Of a stretch of 64,000 nucleotides of DNA, positions 8,996 through 18,544 are shown one piece after another. This DNA comes from Maritalea myrionectae DSM 19524 (GTDB lineage Bacteria; Pseudomonadota; Alphaproteobacteria; Rhizobiales; Devosiaceae). The translations under genes and the position numbers were made by a program. Location of the stretch: positions 186,001-250,000 of the forward strand of contig NZ_AUHV01000004.1 in assembly GCF_000423365.1 (NCBI RefSeq), given 5' to 3'. The notes below the pieces were generated by a model. The model searched no databases and had not been told where the DNA came from. It was given only the letters and a program-made list of their open reading frames with translations. The stretch's first letter is position 1; each line of letters begins with the position of its first letter.

Positions 8996-9745
8996 ATGTC
9001 CAACGAACCGGCCATCGCCCCAACTATTGCATCCGAGTTTGCGGTTTTACCGCAGCACATCGGTGTGATTATGGACGGCAATGGTCGGTGGGCAACTTCA
9101 CAGGGCAAGCCCCGCAATGATGGGCACCGTGCTGGTGTTGAAGCGTTGCGCCGTCTCGTGGCCTGTGCAGTTGAATTTGAGATTGATTATCTCACCATAT
9201 TTAGCTTTTCGTCGGAAAACTGGACGCGGCCAGCAGACGAGATCAATGCCATCTTGGGGCTGATGAAGCGTTTTGTGGCCTCAGATGTTTCAAAGTTTGT
9301 TGCCCACAATGTGCGGGTGCGTATTCTTGGGCGCCGTGAAGGGCTGTCCAAAGCCATTTTACAAATGATCGACCAAGCGGAAAGCCGCACAGCGCATTGC
9401 ACGGGCCTTCAGCTGAATGTGGCGTTCAATTATGGCGGGCGGCAAGAAATCACGGATGCGGTGCGGGCTTTGGTGCAGGATGCCGCTGCGGGTAAGATTA
9501 GCGCGGCTGACATTGATGAGGCTGCCATTGCCGAAAAGCTTTATACAGCAGGAATGCCAGACCCTGATTTGATTTTCAGGTCGAGTGGCGAAGAGCGGAT
9601 TTCGAACTTTTTGCTCTGGCAGGCTGCCTACGCTGAATTCGTGTTTTATGACGAGTTTTGGCCCGAATTTGATCGCGAAATTTTTGTGCGCATGTTGGAA
9701 GAGTTTGCCGGGCGCAAACGCCGTTTTGGAGGCGTGGGCGCATGA
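8996..9745 (+). CDS. uppS: Undecaprenyl diphosphate synthase (di-trans,poly-cis)
   Basis: Cis-prenyltransferase that builds the C55 lipid carrier for peptidoglycan and O-antigen from farnesyl-PP and isopentenyl-PP. Signature motifs: 'HIGVIMDGNGRWAT' with the catalytic Asp, 'FSSENWTRP' and the C-terminal 'LIFRSSGEERISNFLLWQ'. 249 aa with a short extra N-terminus. It starts 11 bp after frr and its stop overlaps the cdsA start by 4 bp (ATGA). Confidence 0.96.
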   Translation: MSNEPAIAPTIASEFAVLPQHIGVIMDGNGRWATSQGKPRNDGHRAGVEALRRLVACAVEFEIDYLTIFSFSSENWTRPADEINAILGLMKRFVASDVSKFVAHNVRVRILGRREGLSKAILQMIDQAESRTAHCTGLQLNVAFNYGGRQEITDAVRALVQDAAAGKISAADIDEAAIAEKLYTAGMPDPDLIFRSSGEERISNFLLWQAAYAEFVFYDEFWPEFDREIFVRMLEEFAGRKRRFGGVGA

Positions 9746-10593
9746 GCGAACACTCACCCCAAAAAACGGGCCCTAATTGGGGCGATTTGCGACAGCGCCT
9801 CATGTCCGCATTTTTGCTGATTCCAATTGTTGCCGCCGCCATCATTTATGGACAAATTGCTGTGGCGGTCTTGGTGGCGGCTGCTGTGGCGCTGGCCTAT
9901 CAAGAATGGTCGCGCATGGTGGGGCAGGGCAAGATGAACCGCTTCACCTATTTGATCATGGGGTTACTGGCTGTTGGGGCCGTGATCTATCCGATTGCCG
10001 GAATCACGGCGAGCTTATTGTTTTTCTTTGCTGGTGCCATCGTTGCCGCTTTATCGGTGGATTGGCGCCAGTGGCGGCTGCCCTATTATGCGGCGGGCGC
10101 AATCTTTTTTGGCGTATCCGCCATTTGTGTGCTGGCATTGCGCGGCGACACGGTGAATGGCATTTGGGCAACCGTATTTCTGGCGGTTGTTATTTGGCTA
10201 ACCGACAGTGGTGCGTTCTTTGTGGGGCGCTTGCTGGGCGGGGTGAAGCTTTCCCCTGAGATATCTCCATCGAAAACATGGTCAGGTGCTATTGGCGGGC
10301 TTTGTTTTGGCACGATTGGCGGGCTGATTGTATGGTTGATGGCGACGGACAGTCCTTTTTGGATCGGTATCCTCATTGCTGCGGTGTTGAGCGTTGTTGC
10401 TCAATTGGGTGACTTAGTAGAAAGTGCGCTTAAACGTCGCTTTCTAATCAAGGACAGTGGCGATATTATTCCTGGCCATGGCGGCATTTTGGACCGTATC
10501 GACAGTTTTACATTTGGCGGCATATTGCTTTTCCTTATTGGCGTCATTCATGCAGCTTCAGATCAGGTCGCGCAGGGCGTGTTGATTTGGTAG
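9742..10593 (+). CDS. cdsA: Phosphatidate cytidylyltransferase
   Basis: Integral membrane enzyme making CDP-diacylglycerol from phosphatidate and CTP, the branch point of phospholipid synthesis. Multi-span protein, 283 aa. The family signature is near the C-terminus ('LVESALKRRFLIKDSGDI' then 'PGHGGILDRIDSF'), with 'SPSKTWSGAIGG' before it. It is translationally coupled to uppS. In many proteobacteria dxr follows cdsA; here rseP follows after only 23 bp. Confidence 0.95.
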   Translation: MSEHSPQKTGPNWGDLRQRLMSAFLLIPIVAAAIIYGQIAVAVLVAAAVALAYQEWSRMVGQGKMNRFTYLIMGLLAVGAVIYPIAGITASLLFFFAGAIVAALSVDWRQWRLPYYAAGAIFFGVSAICVLALRGDTVNGIWATVFLAVVIWLTDSGAFFVGRLLGGVKLSPEISPSKTWSGAIGGLCFGTIGGLIVWLMATDSPFWIGILIAAVLSVVAQLGDLVESALKRRFLIKDSGDIIPGHGGILDRIDSFTFGGILLFLIGVIHAASDQVAQGVLIW

Positions 10594-10616
10594 TGCAGTT
10601 TTAGAAAAAGGCACTC

Positions 10617-11717
10617 ATGACAGGTTTAATCGGCATTCTTGTACCGTTTCTCATCGTATTGGTGGTGATCGTTTTTGTGCACGAGATGGGCCATTATTTG
10701 GTTGCGCGTTGGAATGATGTGGCCATTGAAAGCTTCTCAATCGGGTTTGGGCCTGAATTGATTGGTTGGCACGACAAACATGGTACACGCTGGAAGATTT
10801 CCGCAATTCCACTCGGCGGCTATGTGAAGTTCGTGGGTGACATGAATGCGGCAAGTGCGCCGGATGGCGAGGCACTGGATGATATTCCGCCGGAGCAGCG
10901 TGGGCGGTTGTTCTATTATAAGAATGTGTGGCAACGCATCGCGATTGTTGCGGCAGGGCCGGCGGCAAATATCCTTTTCACCTTTGTTATTCTTTACTGC
11001 ATGTTGCTGGGGCTTGGGCGCTACACGATTGAAGCGCGCATTGATGGCATCTCACCAGAATCACCCGCCGCACAGTCTGAATTGCTGGTTGATGATGTGG
11101 TTTTAGCGGTTGATGGTTATGCTGTGCGCAGTTTTTCCGACTTCCAAAAGATCATTGCCACCAGCCCGAATCGTGAAATTCCTTTTTTGATTGAGCGGAA
11201 TGGGCGCGAAATTGAAGTGCGCGTGACAACCGGATCACGCATGCAAGAGGATCGGCTGGGAAACAACACGGAAATCGGGTTTTTGGGTGTATCACGCGAT
11301 GCGACCCAAGAAGAAGTGCGCTTTGTGCGGCCTGGGCCGATTGAAGCGATCGGAATCACCATTGAAGAGATTGTCTTCATAATTGATCGCTCATTCAAAT
11401 TTTTAGGTGAGTTGCTTGTTGGCCGCGGTGATGTGGAGCAACTCGGTGGGCCGGTTAAAATAGCCAAGATTTCCGGTGAGGCCGCATCGATCGGCATCTT
11501 CTCACTGATCAGCCTGACCGCCTTATTGTCCCTAAATATCGGCATATTCAACCTGTTTCCCATCCCATTGTTAGATGGCGGGCACCTTGTTTACTATGCC
11601 ATTGAGGTTGTGCGGGGACGCCCACTGAGTCGTGAAATTCAGGAAATCGGGTTTCGGTTTGGGTTATTCGTGGTAATGTCTCTCATGGTCTTTACACTGA
11701 TCAACGATATCTTTTAA
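10617..11717 (+). CDS. rseP: RseP/MmpA-type site-2 intramembrane metalloprotease
   Basis: M50-family zinc protease that cleaves transmembrane anti-sigma factors or other membrane proteins within the bilayer. The zinc motif HEMGH is at residues 22-26 in the first membrane span. A single periplasmic PDZ-like domain lies near residues 125-200, and the second zinc-ligand motif is in 'FNLFPIPLLDGGHLVYYAIE'. 366 aa, shorter than E. coli RseP with its two PDZ domains and typical of alphaproteobacterial MmpA. It sits directly before bamA, as is usual. Confidence 0.95.
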   Translation: MTGLIGILVPFLIVLVVIVFVHEMGHYLVARWNDVAIESFSIGFGPELIGWHDKHGTRWKISAIPLGGYVKFVGDMNAASAPDGEALDDIPPEQRGRLFYYKNVWQRIAIVAAGPAANILFTFVILYCMLLGLGRYTIEARIDGISPESPAAQSELLVDDVVLAVDGYAVRSFSDFQKIIATSPNREIPFLIERNGREIEVRVTTGSRMQEDRLGNNTEIGFLGVSRDATQEEVRFVRPGPIEAIGITIEEIVFIIDRSFKFLGELLVGRGDVEQLGGPVKIAKISGEAASIGIFSLISLTALLSLNIGIFNLFPIPLLDGGHLVYYAIEVVRGRPLSREIQEIGFRFGLFVVMSLMVFTLINDIF

Positions 11718-11773
11718 GAGACCCATCAAGCGCGGGTGCATCCGCCAAAGCATATTTGGAATCAAATGATTAC

Positions 11774-11824
11774 AAAGTGTTGCAAATGGACACTTTCAAC
11801 AATCTTTTGGTAACTCAAAGTGTT
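11774..11824 (+). repeat. Three AAAGTGT copies upstream of bamA
   Basis: AAAGTGTT occurs at 11774-11781 and again at 11817-11824. Between them ACACTTT (11790-11796) is the inverted copy, giving a perfect 7-bp inverted repeat with a 9-base spacer plus a direct repeat 43 bp later. A GATAAT hexamer that could be a -10 box lies at 11843-11848. The arrangement suggests an operator for the bamA promoter; no known regulator motif was recognised. Confidence 0.35.
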
Positions 11825-11937
11825 ATTTGGGCTTGCGTTTGGGATAATAAATAGTAAAACGGATGATGGAGTTAGTGTCGCGAGGGGCGGGTGTTTTGCC
11901 GTGTCTGTTGCGCAAATGCAGAAAGGCTGCAAGAAAC

Positions 11938-14262
11938 ATGATCGTACGTGCAAAGCTTTTGCCGAGTTTCATTCTGGGACTTTTCTTGATATTTGGCGCA
12001 CCGTTGATGCCAAGTGCATTCAATGAGGTTGTGGGCGTTCAAGCCGCACAAGCCCAAACAGTTTCTCGTATTTCGGTGACTGGCAACCAACGGGTTGACG
12101 ACAGTACCGTTATTTCATTTTTGGCAGTGCGTCAGGGGCAACGCGCAACAAGCCAGTTAATCGATGAGTCGATCGACTCGCTTTACCAAAGCGGGCTGTT
12201 CTCATCTGTGAAGGTTTATATGTCCGGCAACACGTTGAATGTTGCTGTGTCTGAAAACCCAATTATTTCCAGTGTGCTGTTTGAGGGTAACCAGAAGTTT
12301 TCTGATGCCCAGCTTTCAGACATGGTGAACTTGTCTTCACGTGGCGTTTACACTGAAGCAGCGCTTGAGCAAGACATTCGCAGTATTGAATTGGCATACG
12401 ATCAGGCCGGTTTTGATAATGCGACTGTGACAGCGCGCTCTGATGTACAAGACAGTGCCCGTGTGAAAGTAACCTTTGTTATTAACGAGGGCGATCGGGC
12501 CGGCATTGCGGCGATCCGCTTCACAGGCAATAATTCTATCGGTGATGGTCAGCTTCGCGCCGCGATCAAAACACGTGAATCGCACTTGTTGAGCTTCTTG
12601 TTCCGTGATGACGTTTATGACGAAGACAAATTGAATGTCGATCGTGAGTTGATCCGTCTTTACTACGCCAACCGCGGCTACCCTGATGCGCAGGTGCTAT
12701 CTGCTGTTGCAGATTTTGATGCTGAGCGTAATGCTTACTTCATTAATTTCACCATTGATGAAGGCGAGCGTTATGAATTCGGTCAGATCAATATTGAAAC
12801 CAGCATTTCTGGCCTTAACCCAGATAGTCTTACTGGTGCCGTGCGCACGCAAGAAGGTCGTCGCTATTCATTGAGCAAGCTGCAAAAGAGCGCGGCTGAA
12901 ATGTCTAAAGATGCGGCCAATATGGGTTACAGCTTTGCTGAAGTACGTCCGCGCATTGATCGTAACATTGAGAATAAAACCTTCAACGTGACCTATTTGG
13001 TTGACGAAGGTGCGCGTCTTTATGTTGAGCGGATCAATGTTTATGGCAACACCCGCACGCGTGATTTCGTGATCCGTCGTGAGTTTGAGTTTGCTGAAGG
13101 CGATCCATTTAACCGCACATTCTTGGCGGCTGGCCGTGAGGCTTTGATGGGGCTTGGCTTCTTCTCCACGGTGAATGTGTCTGTGGATCAAGGCAGCGCT
13201 TCCGACAAGGTGATCGTGAACGTTGTGGTCGAAGAGAAATCCACTGGTAACTATGCTTTGGGCGCAAACTATTCGCCTGACGGCGGCGTAGGTGGCGAAT
13301 TGTCACTTACTGAACGCAACTTCTTGGGTCGTGGTCAGGATCTTCGGATTTCGATTGGCGCGACACAGGGTACGCGTACATATGATTTCTCCTTCACTGA
13401 GCCACGTTTCATGGGCTTGAAGATTTCTGCAGGTGTCGATGCGTATCAACGCCAGGTGGATGAAGGTAAATACTACAACTACGGTACTCAAAGCACAGGC
13501 TTCCAGCTTCGTGTTGGCGCGCCTATTGTTGATAATTTGCAGGCGAATGCCTTTGTTGGGGTGGATCAAACCACTTATCAAGATGGCACAGATGGAAACC
13601 CTGCTGACGCGCCAGCCTACATTACCGGATTTGGTGGTAGTGCGACGAAAGCCTTTGTCGGGTACAATTTGACTTATACTGATGTGGATAACGCACGCTC
13701 ACCGAGCGAAGGTTTCGCGATCAATGTAAGCCAGCAATATGTCGGTGTTGATTTCAACCTGCTTAAGTCAGAAGTCAAAGGCAGCTACTATATGCCAATT
13801 TTGCCTGATGCTGGTGTTATCGGTAGCTTGAAAGGGCAGGCAGGTATTATCAATGAGCTTGGCGGTGGGTATGTGAACCCAACTGAAACGTTCGTTGCAG
13901 GTCCAAGCCTGATCCGTGGTTTTGCCTCACGTGGACTTGGGCCACAAGGTGCAAACAACGCTTTGGGTATTACCGAGTATCTGGCGGTTTCTGCGGAGGT
14001 TGAGTTCCCAATTCCAGTGCTTCCTGAAAGCTATGGCCTAAAAGGCGCTGTTTGGGCCGATGCAGCATATCTTGGCCATAACAGCATTGACCCTGCTTTG
14101 ATTGTGGATGGCATTGGTGTTCAAACACGTACCTCAGTCGGTGCAAGTGTTATTTGGGATAGCCCATTCGGTCCGCTACGCGGTGACTTCGCCCACGTGA
14201 TCGATAAAGACACTGCTGACCAAACGCAGGTGTTTGCTTTGACGATTTCGACCTTGTTCTAG
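11938..14262 (+). CDS. bamA: Outer membrane assembly factor BamA
   Basis: Omp85-family protein that inserts beta-barrels into the outer membrane, 774 aa. From the ATG at 11938 it has a signal peptide ('LPSFILGLFLIFGAPLMP', with probable cleavage after the AQA that precedes QTVSRISV). About five POTRA domains follow, then a C-terminal 16-strand barrel beginning near 'TGNYALGANYSPDGGVGGEL'. The barrel carries the conserved loop motif 'LIRGFASRGLGPQG' and a terminal Phe ('LTISTLF'). An in-frame ATG at 11863 would add 25 residues before the signal peptide and is less likely. Strong GCT/GTT-type codon bias suggests high expression. A terminator follows. Confidence 0.96.
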   Translation: MIVRAKLLPSFILGLFLIFGAPLMPSAFNEVVGVQAAQAQTVSRISVTGNQRVDDSTVISFLAVRQGQRATSQLIDESIDSLYQSGLFSSVKVYMSGNTLNVAVSENPIISSVLFEGNQKFSDAQLSDMVNLSSRGVYTEAALEQDIRSIELAYDQAGFDNATVTARSDVQDSARVKVTFVINEGDRAGIAAIRFTGNNSIGDGQLRAAIKTRESHLLSFLFRDDVYDEDKLNVDRELIRLYYANRGYPDAQVLSAVADFDAERNAYFINFTIDEGERYEFGQINIETSISGLNPDSLTGAVRTQEGRRYSLSKLQKSAAEMSKDAANMGYSFAEVRPRIDRNIENKTFNVTYLVDEGARLYVERINVYGNTRTRDFVIRREFEFAEGDPFNRTFLAAGREALMGLGFFSTVNVSVDQGSASDKVIVNVVVEEKSTGNYALGANYSPDGGVGGELSLTERNFLGRGQDLRISIGATQGTRTYDFSFTEPRFMGLKISAGVDAYQRQVDEGKYYNYGTQSTGFQLRVGAPIVDNLQANAFVGVDQTTYQDGTDGNPADAPAYITGFGGSATKAFVGYNLTYTDVDNARSPSEGFAINVSQQYVGVDFNLLKSEVKGSYYMPILPDAGVIGSLKGQAGIINELGGGYVNPTETFVAGPSLIRGFASRGLGPQGANNALGITEYLAVSAEVEFPIPVLPESYGLKGAVWADAAYLGHNSIDPALIVDGIGVQTRTSVGASVIWDSPFGPLRGDFAHVIDKDTADQTQVFALTISTLF

Positions 14263-14289
14263 TCGAAGATTGTCAGATGAAATTTAGGG

Positions 14290-14323
14290 GATCGCGGCCA
14301 CTGTCCGCGATCCTTTTTGTTTA
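14290..14323 (+). terminator. Intrinsic terminator after bamA
   Basis: GGATCGCGG (14290-14298) pairs perfectly with CCGCGATCC (14306-14314) around a 7-base loop, followed directly by TTTTTGTTT. It separates bamA from lpxD by transcription, although the genes are only 74 bp apart, so lpxD either has its own promoter or depends on read-through. Confidence 0.85.
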
Positions 14324-14336
14324 AGGGGCTTAACTT

Positions 14337-15359
14337 ATGGTCGATCAGCGCTTTTATGCCATCAAGCAGAATGTATGCTTAGCGGATGCGCTTTCGGCAA
14401 TTGGTGAAGGGGCAATCGGGGCTCAACTCGACAAAAAAGATGCGCAGCGTGTTCTTACCGGTGCTGGCACCGTGCCTTTCCTACACGAAAATGAGTTAGG
14501 TTTTATCGCCGACTCCAAATATATGGAAGTGGCTGCAGACTGCGTGCATGGCGTGGTTTTAGTCGCAGAGGATGCTGAGCTGCCGGACGTCCAGGCTTCA
14601 GATGCTCTATATTTACGTTGTTCCGATCCCTATCGGACCTTTACTGGTCTTCTTGATTTGCTTTACGGCGACAGCCTGCGCCTATTGGGTTATTGCGCGG
14701 AAACATCACCAAAAGCGCTGGGCAATGGTGTGCACCTGGCACCTAATGTCTATTTTGGTGCAGATGTTGAAATCGGGGACAATGCGGTTATTGGTCCCAA
14801 TTGCAGCATTGGTCGTGGGGTCACGATTGGCCACAATGTGATGATTGGCGATAATGTTTCCATACAATGTGCTCACATTGGCGACAATGTCGTGATCCAT
14901 TCGGGCGCGCGCATTGGGGTTGAAGGTTTCGGCTTTTTGCCGCGCGCGGATGGGCCGCAAAAAATTCCTCAATTGGGGCGCGTTATCTTACAAAATGGTG
15001 TCGAAATTGGTGCCAATAGCTGCGTGGATCGCGGCACATTGGACGACACGATTGTGGGTGAAAACAGCAAAATCGACAATCTTGTGCAAATTGGTCACAA
15101 TACAAAAATTGGACGGAATTGTCAGATTGCTGCGAAATCTGGGTTTGCCGGATCTTCAGAAATCGGTGACAATGTGCTGTTTGGTGGGCGCGCCTCTATT
15201 GTCAATAAGGCAAAACTGGGGGATAGATGCGTGGTTATGGCCTGTTCGATTGTGTCCAAGTCGCAAAAATCGGATACTATTTTGGCGGGTAATCCTGCGG
15301 TTGAAGTCAAGCAATGGCGACGCATGCAGGCTAAGTTAAAAAAAATGGGGCGCGATTGA
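14337..15359 (+). CDS. lpxD: UDP-3-O-(3-hydroxyacyl)glucosamine N-acyltransferase
   Basis: Third step of lipid A synthesis: transfers a hydroxyacyl chain from ACP to the amino group of UDP-3-O-acyl-glucosamine. 340 aa. An N-terminal substrate-recognition domain is followed by a left-handed beta-helix of hexapeptide repeats ('[20 protein letters not shown]'), then 'GVEGFGF' and '[20 protein letters not shown]', typical of LpxD. First gene of the lpxD-fabZ-lpxA-lpxI-lpxB block. Confidence 0.96.
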   Translation: MVDQRFYAIKQNVCLADALSAIGEGAIGAQLDKKDAQRVLTGAGTVPFLHENELGFIADSKYMEVAADCVHGVVLVAEDAELPDVQASDALYLRCSDPYRTFTGLLDLLYGDSLRLLGYCAETSPKALGNGVHLAPNVYFGADVEIGDNAVIGPNCSIGRGVTIGHNVMIGDNVSIQCAHIGDNVVIHSGARIGVEGFGFLPRADGPQKIPQLGRVILQNGVEIGANSCVDRGTLDDTIVGENSKIDNLVQIGHNTKIGRNCQIAAKSGFAGSSEIGDNVLFGGRASIVNKAKLGDRCVVMACSIVSKSQKSDTILAGNPAVEVKQWRRMQAKLKKMGRD

Positions 15360-15381
15360 CGCGTGGAGTTTGAGGTCGGGA

Positions 15382-15840
15382 ATGTCTGAAAAAGAATTGT
15401 CATCATTGGATATTAATCGTGTCTTGGAGTGCTTGCCGCATCGTTATCCGTTTTTGATGGTCGACAAAATTATCGAGATTGACGGGGATGATTCAGCGAT
15501 TGGTGTAAAAAACATCACGTTCAACGAACCCATGTTTCAAGGGCACTTTCCTGGCTCGCCTGTGTTTCCCGGCGTGCTGATTATTGAAGGTATGGCCCAA
15601 ACCGCGGGCGCCATCGTTATCGCCGAAGAGCAGAAATCTGGCCAGAAATACTCTGTATTCATGTTGACGATTGATAAAGCGAAATTCCGCAAACCCGCCG
15701 GACCAGGCGATGTTTTGGAATATCACATCAAAAAGTCTCATCGTCGGCGGACTGTCGGTCGCTATTATGCGAAAGCCATGGTGAATGGCGTCGTGGTGGC
15801 CGAAGCAGAGGTTGGCGCAATGATTGTGCGTGACGAATAG
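15382..15840 (+). CDS. fabZ: (3R)-hydroxyacyl-ACP dehydratase FabZ
   Basis: Hot-dog-fold dehydratase of type II fatty acid synthesis, 152 aa. Conserved '[13 protein letters not shown]', catalytic His in '[19 protein letters not shown]' and the following 'MAQTAGAI'. The ATG at 15382 is preferred over the TTG at 15370 because GAGGTCGGGA lies just ahead of it and homologues start near here. It balances hydroxyacyl-ACP between membrane lipids and lipid A. Confidence 0.96.
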   Translation: MSEKELSSLDINRVLECLPHRYPFLMVDKIIEIDGDDSAIGVKNITFNEPMFQGHFPGSPVFPGVLIIEGMAQTAGAIVIAEEQKSGQKYSVFMLTIDKAKFRKPAGPGDVLEYHIKKSHRRRTVGRYYAKAMVNGVVVAEAEVGAMIVRDE

Positions 15841-15843
15841 AGC

Positions 15844-16650
15844 ATGAACGAAATCCACTCGACAGCTGTAGTATCGCCCGAGGTTGAACTTGGCGAAAAT
15901 GTAGTGATTGGTCCGTTTTGTGTTTTGGATGGTCCGATCAAGATTGGTGCAGAGTCTGTGCTGCATTCACACGTGGTTGTGCAGGGACGGACTGTTATCG
16001 GCCGTAATGCGGAGATTTTCCCTTTCGCTTCGGTGGGGCATCGACCACAAGATCTAAAATATTCTGGCGAAGAAAGCTGCCTGACTATTGGTGACTATTG
16101 CACCATTCGCGAACATGTAACGATCAACCCTGGCACATCTGGCGGCGGGTTGGAAACGCGCATTGGCGATCATGTGTTGTTGATGGCCGGCGCGCACGTT
16201 GCCCATGATTGCCATTTGGGCGACCATGTAATCATGGTCAATCAATCAACATTGGCTGGTCATTGCTTGGTGGACGATCATGCGATTGTTGGCGGGCTGA
16301 GCGGTGTGCATCAGTTTGTGCGGATTGGTGCGCATGCCTTTGTCGGGGCCATGAGTATGGTTGAAAATGATGTGATCCCTTATGGATCCGTTTTGGGCAA
16401 TCGGGCTTATCTCGGGGGTCTTAATCTGGTTGGCCTTAAACGCCGGAACTTTGACCGAGAAGAAATTCACACGCTTCGCGCGGCCTATCGTATGATTTTT
16501 TCGAATGAAGGCACGTTGCGTGAGCGCGTGGAAGACGCGGCAGAATTGTTTGAAAACCATCAGTTGGTTGAGGATGTGGTGGCGTTTGTGCGCAAACCAT
16601 CCGAACGGGCAATCTGTATGCCGAAAAACGGCGTCGACCTAGGCTCATGA
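15844..16650 (+). CDS. lpxA: UDP-N-acetylglucosamine O-acyltransferase
   Basis: First step of lipid A synthesis, 268 aa. Hexapeptide-repeat beta-helix starting 'IHSTAVVSPEVELGENVVIG', the LpxA-type 'GHRPQDLKYSGEES' and catalytic-His region 'AHVAHDCHLGDHVIM', then the helical C-terminus ('LKRRNFDREEIHTLRAAYR'). It starts 3 bp after fabZ, and its stop overlaps the lpxI start by 4 bp (ATGA). Confidence 0.97.
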   Translation: MNEIHSTAVVSPEVELGENVVIGPFCVLDGPIKIGAESVLHSHVVVQGRTVIGRNAEIFPFASVGHRPQDLKYSGEESCLTIGDYCTIREHVTINPGTSGGGLETRIGDHVLLMAGAHVAHDCHLGDHVIMVNQSTLAGHCLVDDHAIVGGLSGVHQFVRIGAHAFVGAMSMVENDVIPYGSVLGNRAYLGGLNLVGLKRRNFDREEIHTLRAAYRMIFSNEGTLRERVEDAAELFENHQLVEDVVAFVRKPSERAICMPKNGVDLGS

Positions 16651-17438
16651 CCAAACTTGCGCTGCTTTTGGGCGAGGGCGCGTTGGCGCGTGCCGCCTAT
16701 CAGGCGGCGCAAAAACACTTTGGTGCGGATGGTGTGATTGGGATGGCCTTGTCTCCCGTGCATTGGCCTGAGCTGCCAAAGTTTGATCTTGACGATCTCC
16801 CCCGCGCAATATCAGAAACCAAAGAATTTGGGCCCACCCATATTTGCGTGGCCGGGCGCGTTGAGCTGTCGCCCGCGCGTCGGCACCGGATGGCAGATGC
16901 CATGGGTTTGACTGAGGCTGATGCCACCAGCGACATTGGCGTGGAACAGGTCTTTGGACGGGTCGCGAAGGCCGTAGGTGCACAGCCAATTGGCGTGCAT
17001 CAATTTGCTCAAGATTTGCTGGCGGGTGAGGGACATTTGTATGGTCCTGTACGCGAGACTGTGCCGACCCACATTGCGCAACTTCTCAACGTCACGCGTC
17101 GATTTGGCGAAACGGACATTGGGCAGGCGGTTGTTTTTGCTGGGCAACAGCCGGTTGCAGGGGAAGATATTGGCGGCACCGATGGTCTGATGGATCGCGT
17201 TGCAGACCTGCGGCGGACATCCGATCTTCCAAAGGATTTGTGGCTTGTAAAGGCCAAAAAACCGCAGCAAAGCGGTGTGGGCGACCTGCCAACGATTGGC
17301 AGCAACTCGATTGAACGTGCAGCGAAGGCGGGCATATCCGTTATCCTTGTGGAAGCAGGTCAAACACTTCTTTTGGACCAGGACGCATTGGGTGCCCTTT
17401 GCGACCAGCATCGTGTAACCATTTTAGGTGGGGTGTGA
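16647..17438 (+). CDS. lpxI: UDP-2,3-diacylglucosamine pyrophosphatase LpxI
   Basis: Hydrolyses UDP-2,3-diacylglucosamine to lipid X; LpxI is the alphaproteobacterial replacement for LpxH. 263 aa. The conserved C-terminal region reads 'LVKAKKPQQSGVGDLPTIG', then 'SIERAAKAGISVILVEAGQT', matching this family (formerly DUF1009). It is coupled to both neighbours: ATGA overlap with lpxA and a one-base TGATG overlap with lpxB. Confidence 0.93.
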   Translation: MTKLALLLGEGALARAAYQAAQKHFGADGVIGMALSPVHWPELPKFDLDDLPRAISETKEFGPTHICVAGRVELSPARRHRMADAMGLTEADATSDIGVEQVFGRVAKAVGAQPIGVHQFAQDLLAGEGHLYGPVRETVPTHIAQLLNVTRRFGETDIGQAVVFAGQQPVAGEDIGGTDGLMDRVADLRRTSDLPKDLWLVKAKKPQQSGVGDLPTIGSNSIERAAKAGISVILVEAGQTLLLDQDALGALCDQHRVTILGGV

Positions 17439-18538
17439 TGCGGCTATTTGTTGTGGCAGGCGAAAGCTCGGGCGACAAGTTGGCGGCAAATCTGGTGGCA
17501 GGTTTGTCTCATCAGACACAGGTTGATCTGGTAGGTGTTGGCGGCCCGGCACTTGCGCGAGAGGGGCTGCAACCCCTTTTCCCGATGTCAGATCTGGCGG
17601 TGATGGGGTGGCGCGACGTTTATATGCGTTTGCCGCTCTTGCTGTGGCGTTTAAAGCAGACAATTGATGCAATTGTACGGGCCAAACCAGATGTGCTGCT
17701 TTTGGTGGACTCGCAAGAGTTTTCCCATCGGGTAGCCGCTGGGGTGCGCAAACGACTGCCTGACCTGCCCATTTTGCTCTATGTCGCGCCATCGGTTTGG
17801 GCGTGGCGACCAGAGCGTGCCGCAAAGATTAAGCCGCTCTATAATGAAATCCTGTCGGTTTTACCTTTTGAACCAAAGGTTTTTAAGGAGCTGGATGGTC
17901 CCAAATGCACTTATGTGGGGCATAGTGCCGAACATTTAGCGCCGCCCCACATCGAAACGGCTGGTGGTGAAAGGCACACCCTGCTGCTCTTACCCGGCTC
18001 GCGTCGGGGCGAAGTCAAACGTAATCTTGGCGCATTGCATACGGTGCGGGATGGATTAGAAGGATTTTCGCATACGGACTTGGTGACCGTTGAGCATTTG
18101 AGGGATGGGTTGCAGCGACAGTTGGCTGGCTCTGATATTCAAATTGAATCCGGGCGCGACGCTTTTGAGAGTGCACTTGCACAGGCCAGAATGGCGCTTG
18201 CTGTGAGTGGCACGGTGACACTTGAGCTTGCCTTTGCTGACGTGCCGCATGTTTTGTTCTATGTGGCCGATAAGAAGCTCGGTGCGCATTATGAGCAAGC
18301 CGGCCGGCCATTGGTTGGGTTACCAAACATATTGTTGGGCCGACAGTTGGTGCCAGAAATCGTGGGCACCTCGCCACGCGTGGACGATCTTTCTTCTGCG
18401 GCGCATGAGTTGGCGGAAAATGAAAAGGCGCGAAAAGCGCAGCAAGCGGGATTTGAAGAAATCCGGCATCTGATGCAAAAAGGGGCGCCAGAGGCGCCCC
18501 GTCAAGATCCTGTTGAACGGATATTATCCTATATTTAA
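17438..18538 (+). CDS. lpxB: Lipid-A-disaccharide synthase
   Basis: GT19 glycosyltransferase joining lipid X to UDP-diacylglucosamine, 366 aa. The N-terminus 'MRLFVVAGESSGDKLAANLV' and the motifs 'YVAPSVWAWRPERAAKI', 'LPGSRRGEVKRNL' and 'AVSGTVTLELAF' are characteristic. The start at 17438 overlaps the lpxI stop by one base. A perfect 8-bp inverted repeat (GGGGCGCC/GGCGCCCC, 18482-18500) lies inside the last codons without a T-run. The gene ends 6 bp from the convergent gltA stop. Confidence 0.96.
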   Translation: MRLFVVAGESSGDKLAANLVAGLSHQTQVDLVGVGGPALAREGLQPLFPMSDLAVMGWRDVYMRLPLLLWRLKQTIDAIVRAKPDVLLLVDSQEFSHRVAAGVRKRLPDLPILLYVAPSVWAWRPERAAKIKPLYNEILSVLPFEPKVFKELDGPKCTYVGHSAEHLAPPHIETAGGERHTLLLLPGSRRGEVKRNLGALHTVRDGLEGFSHTDLVTVEHLRDGLQRQLAGSDIQIESGRDAFESALAQARMALAVSGTVTLELAFADVPHVLFYVADKKLGAHYEQAGRPLVGLPNILLGRQLVPEIVGTSPRVDDLSSAAHELAENEKARKAQQAGFEEIRHLMQKGAPEAPRQDPVERILSYI

Positions 18539-18544
18539 ACCGGC

